A stretch of DNA of 64,000 bases from Microstegium vimineum (taxonomy: Eukaryota; Streptophyta; Magnoliopsida; Poales; Poaceae): positions 5,955,184 through 6,019,183 of the forward strand of contig CM039133.1 in NCBI GenBank assembly GCA_022036555.1, in the 5' to 3' direction. Shown in pieces: positions 10,842 through 21,756 of this stretch (its first letter is position 1; every line of letters starts with the position of its first letter). Position numbers and translations under genes: made by a program. The notes beneath the pieces are model-generated. The model did no database searches, had not been told where the DNA came from, and was given only the letters and a program-made list of their open reading frames with translations.

Positions 10842-12026
10842 TATTGACACAAAAAGCGTCAGGATTTGCGAACACCTCAGGCTATTACCCAAAGCTCGGT
10901 ATTCCGGAGGCGTGCCAGTCGATTTGACTAGTTAATCGACAAGGACGATAACTAGAACAAAACTGAACGAGACAACGGCGATGCGCCCAGATGTCAAGGC
11001 TCAGATTGATCAAGGGTAACTAGAGCAGAGCTGAACGAGGCAACCAGCGATGCGCCCGGATGCCAAGGCTCAGAGGTACTCCCACACGGAACTTGCAAGG
11101 ATTTGACGGAGATCAAGGTGATGCAGCCCGTCGAAGCTTGAAGAACTCGTTAAAATCTATAACTAATGCAAAAAGGGTAAATTGCGATAAAAAGTAGAAT
11201 AAGAGTAAAATTGGTTTGTTTTTATTGGATTGATTCATTTTCCGTAGCCCTCGGGCACGTATTTATACTCCCGCATGGAGAGTTGTACAAAGACACGACA
11301 CGTATCCTTCCTAAAACAAACTCCTAATTTTAAGGAAACTGACTCACGCAGGAGCCGGATAACAATATTTATTTCCCTAAACAAACACGCCTATTTTAAA
11401 GGAAAATAAACGACTCATGCAAGAGTCGGACTCAAACTACTATAATAATAATACTAGTACAAAACACCAGTTTCCTTATACTTCTCTTCGATGAAAACTT
11501 TCCATCGGCAAATCCTTCCAATCTGCGACTTCCTTCTCTGTCCACCTGCAGTCCTCTGCTGACATCAAACGCTAAGTTACGATGTACTCATCGGCATCTC
11601 ATGCCCATCGGCATCAGCAATACTTCCCAATCGGCGACTTTGTATTGGTAACTGTCTTCACCAATCAATCGCTATCAGCAATCGGCAACCACTCTTCATT
11701 GACAAACGGCGATGCCTCTTTATCGGCAATCGGCAATACCTCTTCATCGGTAATCGGTAACCTGTCCCCCTATCGGCAATCGGCAATACCTCTTTGTCAG
11801 TAATCGGCAATGTCTCTGTTGGCAATCGGCATCATCAACTATCCGACTTCACCAATCAACCTTTGTCGACAAGGACCATCCAGCTTCCATCGGCAGCACA
11901 CTTAGCCTTCCCGCAGTATACTCCCATCGGCAATATTGGCTCAAGGTTTCCCGATGCCGATGGAGAACAGTTGCTGACCAGTCAAGCCTTAGCTCATTTG
12001 ACACGTGTTGAAAAACGGTGTCAACA
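10842..12026 (-). repeat. 5' LTR of B1
   Basis: This is a 1185-bp LTR, near-identical to 1894-3079. The first bases are TATTGACAC instead of TGTTGACAC, so the terminal dinucleotide is mutated. The minus-strand TATA-like site is at 11260-11267. The U3 part holds the ATCGGCAA array (11588-11960). Confidence 0.9.
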
Positions 12027-12031
12027 CCTGG
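12027..12031. repeat. Target-site duplication of B1 (right), CCTGG
   Basis: Exact repeat of 1889-1893. The A1 gag sequence resumes directly after it. Confidence 0.92.
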
Positions 12032-12582
12032 TCAAATACAACGGGGAGACCAAGCCAAAGCCCTGGCTTGCTGATTTCAGGCTAGCATGTCAGCTAGGAG
12101 GGCCGACAATGACCACGTCATCATTCGGCAACTCCCACTCTTCCTCTCCGACACCGCTCGAGGGTGGTTCGAGGAATCCCCCCCGGACATGATCCATGGC
12201 TGGCCCGACCTGGTCAGAATCTTCAAGGGGAACTTCAAGGGCACCTACGTGCGACCGGGAAATCCCTGGGATCTCCGCAGCTGCAGGCAGAAGCCAGGGG
12301 AGCCCCTCCGCAAGTTCGCCCGACGGTTTTCCATGCAGCGTACCGAGCTGTCCCACATCTCCGACCATGGTGTCATCACGGCGTTCATCGCTGGGACAAC
12401 TTGCAAGGAGTTGGTGCGGGAGCTGGGACGAAACACCCCTAAAACCGCCAACGAGCTCATGGACATCGTCGCCAACTACGCAGCCGGCGAGGAAGCCGTT
12501 GGCACGTTCTTCTGAAGAACAGCAAGGGTGAGATCTACACCAACGCTTGGAACATCGAACAAATACGTCGCTCTTACCCTTA
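12032..12582 (+). pseudogene. gag of A1, 3' part, fused to the last codons of pol
   Basis: Retrotransposon gag core. Phrases such as WLADFRLACQLGG, HVIIRQLPLFLSDTARGW, WDLRSC and ANELMDIVANYAAGEEAVG match A2 (52262-53023 and 52739, minus). A frameshift near 12085 moves the protein between frames. At about 12515 the homology jumps directly to the end of integrase (GEIYTNAWNIEQIRRSYP, 12528-12582). The gag zinc knuckle, protease, RT, RNase H and nearly all integrase were therefore lost in one deletion. Confidence 0.75.
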
Positions 12583-12770
12583 GGCCCCAGGGCTTTGTAC
12601 TTATATCCGCGCCTCGAATGAATAAGTTAAAAAGTCTTCTGATAATTGAGCTACTCGTAATGTACCTTTCTTTATCACGAAGCACAAGGTAGCCTTGACT
12701 TTATTTTCGTAACGATGGGCCTCCCTCGGGGGCTACAAACGGGGAAACCCCTCGAGTCCCCGGAAAAATC
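12583..12770 (+). other. A1 sequence between pol end and repeats, non-coding
   Basis: This corresponds to the A2 stretch just beyond the integrase stop (about 37640-37816, reverse complement; shared GCCTCCCTCGGGGGCT). The antisense ORF present at this place in A2 (33192-37301) is absent. I see no gene here. Confidence 0.6.
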
Positions 12771-14205
12771 ACAACAGACGTCGACCCGTCCGTCGAAACC
12801 TCAAGGGTCGATGGCTGGCCCAGCGATCACGGGTTCGACAGCTGCCCTCAAACGAACCTTCCCCTGGAAGTAAAACGGACTCCGGTCCACCCCGAAATCT
12901 GGAGGGAGTGAAGGCTGGCCCTCGAGCAGGGTTCGACAGCCGCCCTCGAGTACCCCGAGGTCAGGGAGGACCCAGGGTTACGGACTCCGGTCCACCCCCA
13001 AATCTCGAGGGGTGAAGGCTGGCCCCACGAACAGGGTTCGACAGCCGCCCTCGAGTACGCGAGTCAGGGATGACCCGGGGGGCGGTGCGAGCCCCTAGCT
13101 CGAGAATGAACTCTCGAGGCCCCGCGGGACGTGTCCGAGGCATAACCAGGGAATACCCAAGGGTCCCTACGACGGGAGGCATCGAGCCACCAACTCCCAT
13201 CGAACGGAGTTGCCACCTAGGTAATCCACGCGGTCTTGCTTAATGAGAACGCCTCAGGGCTTCTATCGACCCCTATCGAACAGGGCACGAGTTCTCACTT
13301 GGATTTCTACCCGTTACCAGCTCACAGAGGACTTTGAGGCTCGTCCTAACGAGGATAGCATGATGCTCTTCGCCCCACAATCCGAGCGCAAGGATCCGTG
13401 GGAAGGACGCTAGGAGGTAGTGAAAGCCCATCCACAAGAGGCTCGAGGGCTAGACTACGCACGGCACCCCTCGACGAAAGAGGGTCAAAAACACAACGGA
13501 CGTCGACCCGTCCGTCGAAACCTCAGGGCTTGATGGCTGGCCCAGCGATCACGGGTTCGACAGCCACCCTCGAACGAACCTTCCCCTGGAAGTAAAACGG
13601 ACTCCGGTTCACCCCGAAATCTTGAGGCAGCAAAGGCTGGCCCTCGAGCAGGGTTCGACAGCCGCCCTCGAGTACCCCGAGGTTAGGGAGGACCCAGGGT
13701 TACGGACTCCGGTCCACCCCCAAATCTCGAGGGGGCGAAGGCTGGCCCCACGAACAGGGTTCGACAGCCGCCCTCGAGTACGCGGGTCAGGGATGACCCG
13801 GGGGGCCGGCGCGAGCCCCTAGCTCGAGAATGAACTCTCGAGGCCCCGCGGGACGTGTCCAAGGCATACCCAAGGATCCCTACGACGGGAGGCATCGAGC
13901 CACCAACTCCCATCGAACGGAGTTGGCACCTAGGTAATCCACGCTGTCTTGCTTAATGAGAACGCCTCATGGCTTCTATCGACCCCTATCGGATGGGGCA
14001 CGAGTTCTCACTTGGATTTCTACCCGTTACCAGCTCACAGAGGACTTCGAGACTCGTCCTAACGAGGATAGCACGATGCTCTTCGCCCCACAATCCGAGC
14101 GCAAGGATCCGTGGGAAGGACGCTAGGAGGTAGTGAAAGCCCAGCCACACGAGGCTCGAGGGCTAGACTACGCACGGCACCCCTCGATGAAAGAGGGTCG
14201 AAAAC
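12771..14205 (+). repeat. Tandem duplication of about 722 bp in the A1 3' untranslated region
   Basis: Two head-to-tail copies start at 12771 and 13493 (both ACAACRGACGTCGACCCG). Each contains several shorter units around CGACAGCCGCCCTCGAG and ends near GAAAGAGGGTC. Related shorter units occur in A2 at about 31560-32770. Confidence 0.75.
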
Positions 14206-14510
14206 ACTCGTAGCCTGGCAAACAGAGTTGACCCCTCGATAGGGCACTATGACTCCAGTTTAACCCTCGAGGGAGTGAAGGCTGGCCCTCAAAAGGATTT
14301 CGACAACCGCCCTCGAGCACCCCCTTCCCAAGGAAGTGAAACGCTCGTAGCCTTGCGAACATAATTGACCCCTCGATAGGGCGCTATGACTCTAGTTAAT
14401 CCTAACTCCCCTCGATAGAACACACCCCAAAGCCCCCAGAGGAGTTCTTAATCACTCCTCTAGGGCCTCGGGGGCTACCTCGTACTAACCCTGCAGATCA
14501 TCAGCAAAAA

Positions 14511-14543
14511 CCTCTATGCGGATTTTCCTTATCCGCATAGAGG
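14511..14543 (+). other. Perfect 13-bp hairpin before the polypurine tract (A1)
   Basis: CCTCTATGCGGAT and ATCCGCATAGAGG pair perfectly around a 7-nt loop. The same structure, with one base change in the stem, is at 31195-31227 in A2. A second potential stem (AGAGGAGT/ACTCCTCT) lies at about 14440-14463. Confidence 0.7.
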
Positions 14544-14555
14544 CTCGAGGGCTAC
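14544..14555 (+). promoter_or_regulatory. Polypurine-tract region of A1
   Basis: CTCGAGGGCTAC sits directly before the 3' LTR start (TGTCGGG). This is where plus-strand DNA synthesis would be primed. Confidence 0.5.
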
Positions 14556-14840
14556 TGTCGGGTACAAAGGTAAGGGATACCCTAAACGTGCGATAATCTG
14601 AAGCTCAACATAGCAACCATTTTTAAGGCAGGATCCGATTAGCCGTTCAATTCAATGGAGGAAGGCCCATCATGCAAAGGCCTCCCTCACCGGCAACAGT
14701 GACCAGCCGTGGGCCGGCCCATTGCGGGAAACACAGAAGGCAAGATACCCCTCCGCTTCTACCTCGACTGACGGACAGGGGTCGAACGAACGACCCCCAT
14801 GCCTCTACCTCGACTGACGGAAGGGGGTCGAACGAACGAA
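14556..14840 (+). repeat. Truncated 3' LTR of A1
   Basis: It starts TGTCGGGTACAAAGG, matching the A2 LTR end (31182 downward on the minus strand), including the TAGCAACCATTTTTAAG stretch and two GGGTCGAACGAACGAC units. Homology stops after about 285 bp of an LTR that is 1439 bp in A2. LINE sequence follows immediately. Confidence 0.8.
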
Positions 14841-15949
14841 ATTGAGAAGGCAAAATTTCTTTTGAAAAAGGCACTGATACTGAGGTGTATAAATGCGAAA
14901 TTGAGAAGGTGTGGGTGCAGTTCAAAGGACTTCCCAGAGAGTTCAAAGAATTCTCAATTATTTAGGCAGTGGGAACTATTTTGGGTGTTCCTAGGTCTGT
15001 TGACACTATTTTCTCAAAAAATACTGGCAGAGAAAGGATTAAAGTAGCTGTGCTAGACCAATCACTTATCCCGGACTATGTGGATGTGGTTATTGGGGAC
15101 TATGTTTACGAGCTACAGTTTGCAGTCGAGAAGGAAAACACTAGTGGTGAGCCACAACTTATTAATATGGACTCTCCCAAGGAGGAGGATCCGAAGGAGG
15201 GGGATCCAAATGGTTCAAGCAAAGAAAAGTTAAATGGGGGGAAGTCAGAGGAGATAATGGATGTTGATGGAAAAATAGGGGATGTACATGCATCGGCCAA
15301 TGAGAATGGTGATCTGCTACCCGGTGACGTCCACCAAAATGTGCTCGATGGGGCGGCACAGCTGGTGGTGTCAACAGAGTCAGAGGTATCTACCGTTACC
15401 CAGAGCAAGGTAGGGAATTCAAGTGATAAGCCAAAGGTTGTTTTGTCCCAAGCTAGTGGTGGGACATGGAAAGCGGAATTGTTGCCCCCGCAGACTGATT
15501 CTGGGACTCTCAATGGTAAGTCGCTCAGTGGGATTGGTTCACCCGTGCGGTAAAGCAAGAGGCGCGTCTCAGATGTGAATCAGGATTCTATGGAGAAGGC
15601 AGCTAAATTGAAAGCAAGGAAGAATTTGGAATCGGTCGTCGAAAAAGGTAAAATACAACAACCGCCCTCTTTTTTTACGCGAGATAATGTCTCTTTGTTT
15701 AATTCTTCTAAAGCTTTAGGGGTGGATCTAGGTAGAACTGAGCATGATGTTTTATCTTCCTTAAAGCATTTAAAAGATATAGAATATTTCAGATTGTTAG
15801 ATGCTGCGAAAGTCAAAACCGAAAGCTTTGTGTTAGTAGAAGATGCTTCAACTGAATGCTCTATTGATGAGTTTGCTGATCTGGAAGCACTCAATTTTAT
15901 TTGTTCGGATATAGTAGAAGGGCTAGGTGATGGGGGGGTGATCCTTTGA
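14841..15949 (+). pseudogene. LINE ORF1 (DUF4283-like), 5' truncated, two stops
   Basis: One frame runs through the region with stops at about 14961 and 15551. The N-terminal phrase VWVQFKGLPREFKEFS and later SLIPDYVDVVIGDYVYELQF match the DUF4283-type domain of plant LINE ORF1 proteins, which bind the element's RNA. The first stop is TAG where the family has Trp. The C-terminal half is acidic and low in recognisable motifs. It ends at TGA 15947-15949, overlapping the start of the ORF2 frame. Confidence 0.65.
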
Positions 15950-18900
15950 TTTTACAATCCCCTGTATCATCTAAAAAGAAGGGGCGGGCTAAAAGGAAGA
16001 AAAACAAAGTAAAAGTCGTTAAAATGAAAGGAACTTTTTGGAATTGCAATCGGTTTGCGGATAATAAAAAATATAGATTTCTGTCAGATTTAACAAAGGA
16101 GAAAGATCTAGATTTCATTGTCTTATCGGAAACTGGAAGAGCATGCTTCCCACATCATACCCTCAACACCATTTGTGCTGGTAGAGATTTTATTTGGCAC
16201 TATATGACGCCAAGGGTTAGATCTGGTGGCATGATTCTAGGTGTTCATTTGTTGAATTTCGACATTGGTGAAATTGAGGAGGGAGAGTTATTTATCCGTT
16301 TTAAGTTAAGACGAAAGGAGGATGATTTTAAGTTTAATTTGGTCTCAGTCTATGGCCTAGCACAAGCCGATCATAAACCTGAATTCTTGTCCGAATTGGT
16401 TCGCGTATGTTCAAGGGAATCCGTACCTATTATTGTAGGTGGTGACTTTAATATTATTCGCAGACCAGATGAGAAAAATAATGACAACTATAGTGACAGG
16501 TGGCCTTTCATGTTCAACGTTGTTATTGATACTTTAAATCTTAGAGAGATAGAGTTATCAGGGAGGAAGTTCACTTGGGCAAACAATTTGCCAAACCAGA
16601 CTTTTGAGAAACTAGACAGGGTTTTAGTTTGCACAGAATTCGAGTCAAAATTCACGCATTCCACTGTGTTTCCTCTTACTAGAGAAATTTCTGGCCATGC
16701 TCCGCTTCTTTTCTCTACAAATAATTCGTCCACAACTAATCAACCCCAATTCAAATTTGAAATAGGCTGGTTGCTAACAGACGGTTTTTGTGAGATGGTT
16801 TTAGAGATATGGCAGAACACTACAGCTGTAGGTTTACCTATTGAGAGGTGACAAACAAAAATTAGACGGCTTCGTCAGCATCTTAGAGGGTGGGCGAAAC
16901 ATGTGAGTGAAGTTTATAAAAAAGAGAAAGCAACACTGTTAGACAAAATGGATGAACTAGATAAAAAGGTCGAACACACCCTGCTAAATGATGTCAAACG
17001 TGATTGAAAGCAAGTTTTAAATGAAAGACTTGCGGATTTACTTAGAGAGGAGGAACTAAAATGGTACCAATGGGCTAAGGCGAAGCATCTCTTAGAAGGA
17101 GACGCCAATACTAAATATTACCATTTGCTAGCCAATGGGAGGCATAGGAAGACTCGTATTTTCCAGCTTGAGGATGGTAATGATATTATAACTAGTGATG
17201 CTCAGCTTAAGGAGCATATTACTAGTTATTACAAAAACTTGTTCGGTCCTTCTGACGAATCGTTAATTTTATTAGACAAATCTCAGACAGAGGATATCCC
17301 TCAGGTGTCGGATTTGGAAAATGAGTCTTTGACCGAGCCTTTCACTTATGAGGAAATTAGAAAGGTAATATTTCAAATGGAACATAACAAGGCTCCTGGA
17401 TCGGATGGTTTCCCTCCGGAGTTTTATCAAGTATTTTGGGGTGTAATTAAAAACGATTTGATGGCATTGTTCTCGGAATTTCATCAAGGAACCTTACATC
17501 TTAATCATCTCAACTTTGGTAACATTATTCTATTGCCAAAAAAAGAATGATGCGAGAGTCATCCAACAATACAAACTCATCTGTTTGTTGAATGTCTCCT
17601 TCAAAATATTCACCAAAGTGGTAACAAATAGATTAACTACAATTGCCCAAAAACTGATAAGACCAACCAGACTGTCTTTTTACCGGGGAGAAATATTATG
17701 GAGGGTGCTGTTATACTACATGAAACGCTTCACGAACTACATTCGAAAAAAAGAGACGGCGTAATTTTTAAAATTGATTTCGAAAAAGCGTATGATAAAG
17801 TAAACTGGAATTTTCTGCACCAAATGTTAAGAATGAAAGTTTTTTCACAAAAATGGTGTGATTGGGTACAAATGTTTACACAAGGTGGAAATGTAAATAT
17901 TAAGGTCAATGACCAACTTGGGTCCTATTTCCAGACTAAGAAAGGCTTAAGGCAAGGTGACCCTTTATCTCCCATACTATTCAATATAGTGGTAGATATG
18001 TTGGCAATACTAATTGTCAGAGCAAAAGAAGCAGGTCAGATAGAAGGGGTCATTCCCCATCTCATTCAGGATGGTCTGTCCATCCTACAATACGCGGATG
18101 ACACAATGATTTTCATGAGCCATGATGTCGACAAAGCAGTTAATATGAAACTCTTATTAACCACTTTCGAGCAATTATCTGGCTTAAAAATAAATTTCCA
18201 CAAAAGCGAACTCTTTTGTTTCGGAAAAGCTAAAGATCATGAAGAATTCTATTCGCAATTGTTTGGGTGTGCCATTGGAAACTATCCATTTCACTATTTG
18301 GGATTACCAATGCATTATAGAAGTCTATTTAATAAAGACTGGAAATGTATTGAAGAAAGAATTGAGAAAAGACTTAGTGGATGGAAAGGTAAATTGCTAA
18401 CAGCCAGTGGTCGATTGGTACTTATAAACTCGGCGCTCTCTAGTTTACCGATGTTTATGATGTCTTTTTTTGAGCTACCTAAAGGGGTACTCGAAAAAAT
18501 TGACTGCTTCCGATCTTGTTTCTACTGGCAAAATGACCAACATAAACGAAAATACAGGTTAGTAAAGTGGGATGTTATGTGTCAGCCTAGGGACCAAGGT
18601 GGTCTTGGGATCCAAAATTTAGAGGTTCAAAATAAATGTTTGCTGAGTAAGTGGCTTTTTAAGCTACTCAATGAGGATGGCTTGTGGCAAGAATTATTAA
18701 GAAATAAGTACATTAAAGATAAGACGTTAGGAAGTTGTGAAAAGAAACCAACAGACTCGCATTTCTGGAAGAGTCTGATGAATGTTAAGGATACCTTTTT
18801 CAAGTTAGAACATTTTAACGTCAAAGATGGGTCACAAACACGTTTTTGGGTTGATACTTGGCTAGGCAACAATCCTCTTAAAGATAGGTTTCCTGGGTTG

Positions 18901-19694
18901 TTTAATATTGTAAGAAGAAAACAAGATACAATTGCCACAGTTATGAGTTCCCCCTTACTAAACATCTCTTTTAGGAGAAATCTAGTGGGTGCAAACTTGA
19001 CAAACTGGCTCCGCATTATTGCTTCCATACAACAGGTTAACTTACTATAGGAAAGAGATGTGTTTGTATGGGGCCTAAAAACATCGGGAGTTTTCACAGT
19101 CAAGTCTATGTATGCTGCATTAATTAACAGTGGGGTGAGGGTGTCGCTAGATATTTGGCAAACAAAGTTGCCAGCGAAAATAAAATTTTCATGTGGTATT
19201 TGAAAAGAGGAGTTATTCTAACCAAAGATAATTTGGCTAGGAGAAATTGGAATGGAGATAAGCAGTGTTGCCTCTGTAATCTTCCAGAAACAATTCATCA
19301 CCTCTTCTTTGATTGCTTCTATGCTAAATTTTTGTAGCGCTCTATACATATACTTTTTGGGTTATCACCTCCTTTAAATATTGAGGATTTGTTTCATAAT
19401 TGGTCTAAGTTGGGGAACAAAAAGTATAATACATTGTTATTAATAGCAGCTGTTGCGCTTCTTTGGGAAATTTGGATAACAAGGAACGAGGTAGTTTTTA
19501 ACAAATACAAACCAAAATCTCTTTTGCAGGTATTATTCCGAGGAACACATTGGCTATGTGAATGGGCAATTCTTCTACGATGTGATGAGCTTCAGGATCA
19601 GTTGACCTCTGTGGCACAACATCTAGAAACGTCGGCATTAGTTTTCTTCGATTCAAATGGTTGGCTGTCGCAGCGTCATGTCGGTTGTGTTTAG
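15946..19694 (+). pseudogene. LINE ORF2: endonuclease, reverse transcriptase, zinc finger
   Basis: An AP-endonuclease-like domain (16024-16750) shows GGDFNIIRRP and EKLDRV; the usual final SDH is SGH here. The RT (17125-18700) has NKAPGSDGFPPEFYQ, FKIDFEKAYDKVNW, GLRQGDPLSPILFN and the catalytic YADD at about 18093-18104. A C-terminal zf-RVT motif CCLCNLPETIHHLFFDC is at about 19266-19314. The main frame is broken by stops near 16849, 17005 and 19048 and by a pair of compensating frameshifts near 17540 and 17690, so it is inactive. In a live element this protein nicks DNA and copies the LINE RNA in place. Confidence 0.85.
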
Positions 19695-19848
19695 TCAAAA
19701 ACTCTTACCTGTTCCATTTGCGTTGTGTGCGGTTGTAAGTTTTGTACTTTCAGCCGAACTTTGTGTTGTGTGTGAAGTCTGTATTGTATGGCCTGATTCT
19801 ATCCTTGGATAGATGAAGCCGGATTTTATTATCCTTTATCTAAAAAAC

Positions 19849-20401
19849 AAAGTTATATAGATCGTACATACCGAGAACTACAACTTTAGTATACACAATG
19901 TCAATATCCGAGTTCATTTGAAAAATGCAATATTTCGTTTTTGAAATATGATAACTTAAAACTAACATCTGAGCCTCTACAATTTATTAAATAGAAAAAT
20001 TATCCATTACAAAGTTATAGGTCGCGTTGAGGCCTACCACTTTAATGTAGAGTTTGTATTTATACTGACTTTATATGAAAAAATTATGTTTTTTTGTTTA
20101 TAAAAAGAAAAAAGAAAGACAGAATGATAGGTGGCCTCACTACCGTGCTAATAAAACCTTAACTGATATGGTAGTGAGGACACGCATTTGGTCTCTTTCT
20201 TCAAAGAAATTAAATAGTATGAATCTGTAGAATGAAATCTTTGTATCGAGAGTACTGGTGGTGTTTGATCTAAGTTTTAATGTGCGACCGATCTTAGGTG
20301 TTCTTTTGTGCCGTATTGTTACAGCAGGGGGCTCGATCTACATTAATTTCTTTTGAATTTTAGATTTATTTTTAGTTTACACAAGGAGAATGGATTAACT
20401 A
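19849..20401. other. AT-rich intergenic stretch, no gene
   Basis: I see no coding frame of note. It contains phrases such as ACAAAGTTATAGGTCGCG that look like non-coding transposon remnants, and one inverted repeat (20131-20183, listed separately). Confidence 0.5.
20131..20183. repeat. Short inverted repeat
   Basis: GTGGCCTCACTACC (20131-20144) and GGTAGTGAGGACAC (20170-20183) pair with one mismatch around a 25-nt loop. This may be the end of a degraded DNA transposon. Confidence 0.45.
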
Positions 20402-20861
20402 CTCTCTCCCTAAAAGAATAGATTTACAGAGTTGTCATACATCAATTTTTTTTTAAACTTTGAACAAATATTTTTTTTAAAATATATTAAAACTTATGAT
20501 ATCAAACTAGTATCACTAGACTTATATTTTTAAATGATGCTTATTTTAAATCATATATATTGTTATATTTTTCTATAAACTTAATTAAAATTAAAACAAT
20601 TTAAGTAACATGGATTTTAAGAAGTACTCAAAAATATTGTCGTTTAGGACAAGATTTTAGTAAAAAACATTGAGAATATAAATCATGAATAACTTTTAAG
20701 TTGTTGAGTTTGAAAATATAAAAATCATATTAATAGATTTATTTTAAAACATACTTTCATAAAAATATATATATTATATTTTAATAATTTTTTTTAAAAA
20801 ATAAGTAATCAAAATCATAGTTTAGAGATCGTGTCGTTTTCTTTTTTGAACATGGAGGGAG
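20402..20861. mobile_element. Stowaway-like (Tc1/mariner) MITE
   Basis: This is a 460-bp, very AT-rich element. The ends read CTCTCTCCCTAAAAGAA and, reversed, CTCCCTCCATGTTCAAAAAAGAA, resembling the CTCCCTCCGT termini of grass Stowaway MITEs. A TA dinucleotide flanks each side (20400-20401 and 20862-20863), as expected of a TA target duplication. It lies upstream of the NLR gene and may contribute promoter sequence. Confidence 0.6.
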
Positions 20862-20863
20862 TA

Positions 20864-21647
20864 TCTGGCTCCGCGTCTCCTTTGTTATAAGTCAATTTGT
20901 CGGGACTCGGGACCATTATTGATCTCAATATCTCGATGGAGACGTCCTTGTGACCTTGTCTTCTCTGATGGTGGACAGCTCGACGCTTCGATCCTCGGAG
21001 AGAGCAACTGCAGCGCGAGGAATCTATACCCCACTTGAGTGTAGTGGGGCCCCTGCTTCCATCCCGCAACAACTCTCCCACCTACCACATCGATTTCATT
21101 ATCTTCTTCCTAAAATCAACCACTGCACTTCCTCCTGCTCCACGCCGCCGGGCAACTGAGCAAGCAGGTCGGCGCGGCGCTCTCCCTCTCCTCCAGCAGT
21201 CAATCTCGTCGACGGCTATCACCGAGGTGAGGGACGAAGGAGCAAAAAAAATAGTTTTTTGTTGTTGTTGTAAGAATCGGTGGACACCGGAGCATAGTAG
21301 CTCCGCCGCTCCCGTTTCGATTGGCATCACTGCAAATCGAAGTGGGCATGGGAAGTGATGTCTAAATCCTGTGCCTCTCTCTCTCTCCTCTTGAAGCACT
21401 CACTACTCAAGCACAATACTGCGGACGGCCGGGGCAACTGAGCAAGCCAGTAGATGTACTACTAGATAGCAACGAGTTGGGCGGCATGGGTGGCGAGGGC
21501 GACAGCTCCTCCTAATCAAGCTAGCGGCGGCGCACCACTTGGTGTGGTGTGGTGTGGTGGTCGCTGTCGCTGCGGCCGGCCGGCCGGCCAGGACTCCAGG
21601 AGTGAGCGGAGGCGCAAGTCAGTCAACTTCTCCGAATCAAACAACAG
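20864..21647 (+). promoter_or_regulatory. Presumed promoter and 5' leader of the NLR gene
   Basis: This non-repetitive stretch lies between the MITE and the first recognisable intron of the NLR. It is more GC-rich than its left flank. No convincing TATA box or unique start site could be picked. A 15-bp repeat (GGGCAACTGAGCAAG) occurs at about 21153 and 21432. A CAG|GTACTA donor at 21647/21648 ends it. Confidence 0.4.
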
Positions 21648-21723
21648 GTACTACGCCTCTCCCGTTATCTCATACACGAGTACTAGCTTCCCGTCCTAAG
21701 ACTTAGTATTACTTTCCATGCAG
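21648..21723 (+). other. Probable 5' UTR intron of the NLR gene
   Basis: This is a 76-bp GT...AG interval (donor CAG|GTACTA, acceptor TTTCCATGCAG) ending 33 nt before the preferred start codon. If it is spliced, the upstream ATG at 21718 is removed, which favours the ATG at 21757. Confidence 0.45.
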
Positions 21724-21756
21724 CATCAACTGCTTCCATTTTCCCAGGAGAGATCC

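Larger units (their letters stand above)
1894..12026 (-). mobile_element. LTR retrotransposon B1 (non-autonomous gypsy with antisense PMD gene)
   Basis: This is a complete 10.1-kb insertion bounded by LTRs that start TGTTGACAC (TATTGACAC in one) and end GTGTCAACA, with a perfect CCTGG duplication. It is oriented on the minus strand: primer-binding site next to the LTR at 10842, polypurine tract next to the LTR at 3079. It encodes gag (7405-10791, minus) but no protease, RT or full integrase, only a short pol scar. A plant-mobile-domain gene lies on the opposite strand between the pol scar and the 3' LTR. Lack of pol implies mobilisation by another element. Confidence 0.92.
1..14840 (+). mobile_element. 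Ty3/gypsy family A, copy A1 (deleted, nested)
   Basis: This is the remains of a Tat-like gypsy retrotransposon on the plus strand. It keeps the 3' end of the 5' LTR (1-307), a primer-binding site, a decayed gag, a few codons of the pol terminus, a repeat-rich 3' untranslated region, a polypurine tract and the first 285 bp of the 3' LTR. Comparison with copy A2 (29744-54222, minus strand) shows that protease, RT, RNase H, most of integrase and the antisense ORF are all missing. The element is split by element B1 at 1894-12026. Its own sequence totals about 4.1 kb of internal DNA, so it cannot move without help. Confidence 0.85.
14841..19848 (+). mobile_element. L1-type LINE, 5' truncated and decayed
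   Basis: This is a non-LTR retrotransposon with ORF1, then ORF2 (endonuclease, RT, zinc finger), and a 3' end reading TTATCTAAAAAAC at about 19835-19848. The left end begins inside ORF1, so it is 5' truncated or was cut with the adjoining LTR. I found no target-site duplication. Base composition is AT-rich, unlike the GC-rich flanking gypsy DNA. Confidence 0.85.

Noticed and set aside
19849..20401. Possible full CACTA or Mutator element right of the LINE
   Set aside because: Only one short inverted repeat and vague phrases; no terminal repeats or target duplication could be paired.
21718..21756. Upstream in-frame ATG of the NLR (13 extra residues)
   Set aside because: The ATG overlaps a good splice acceptor (TTTCCATGCAG) and the typical receptor N-terminus starts at MAEAMM, 21757.
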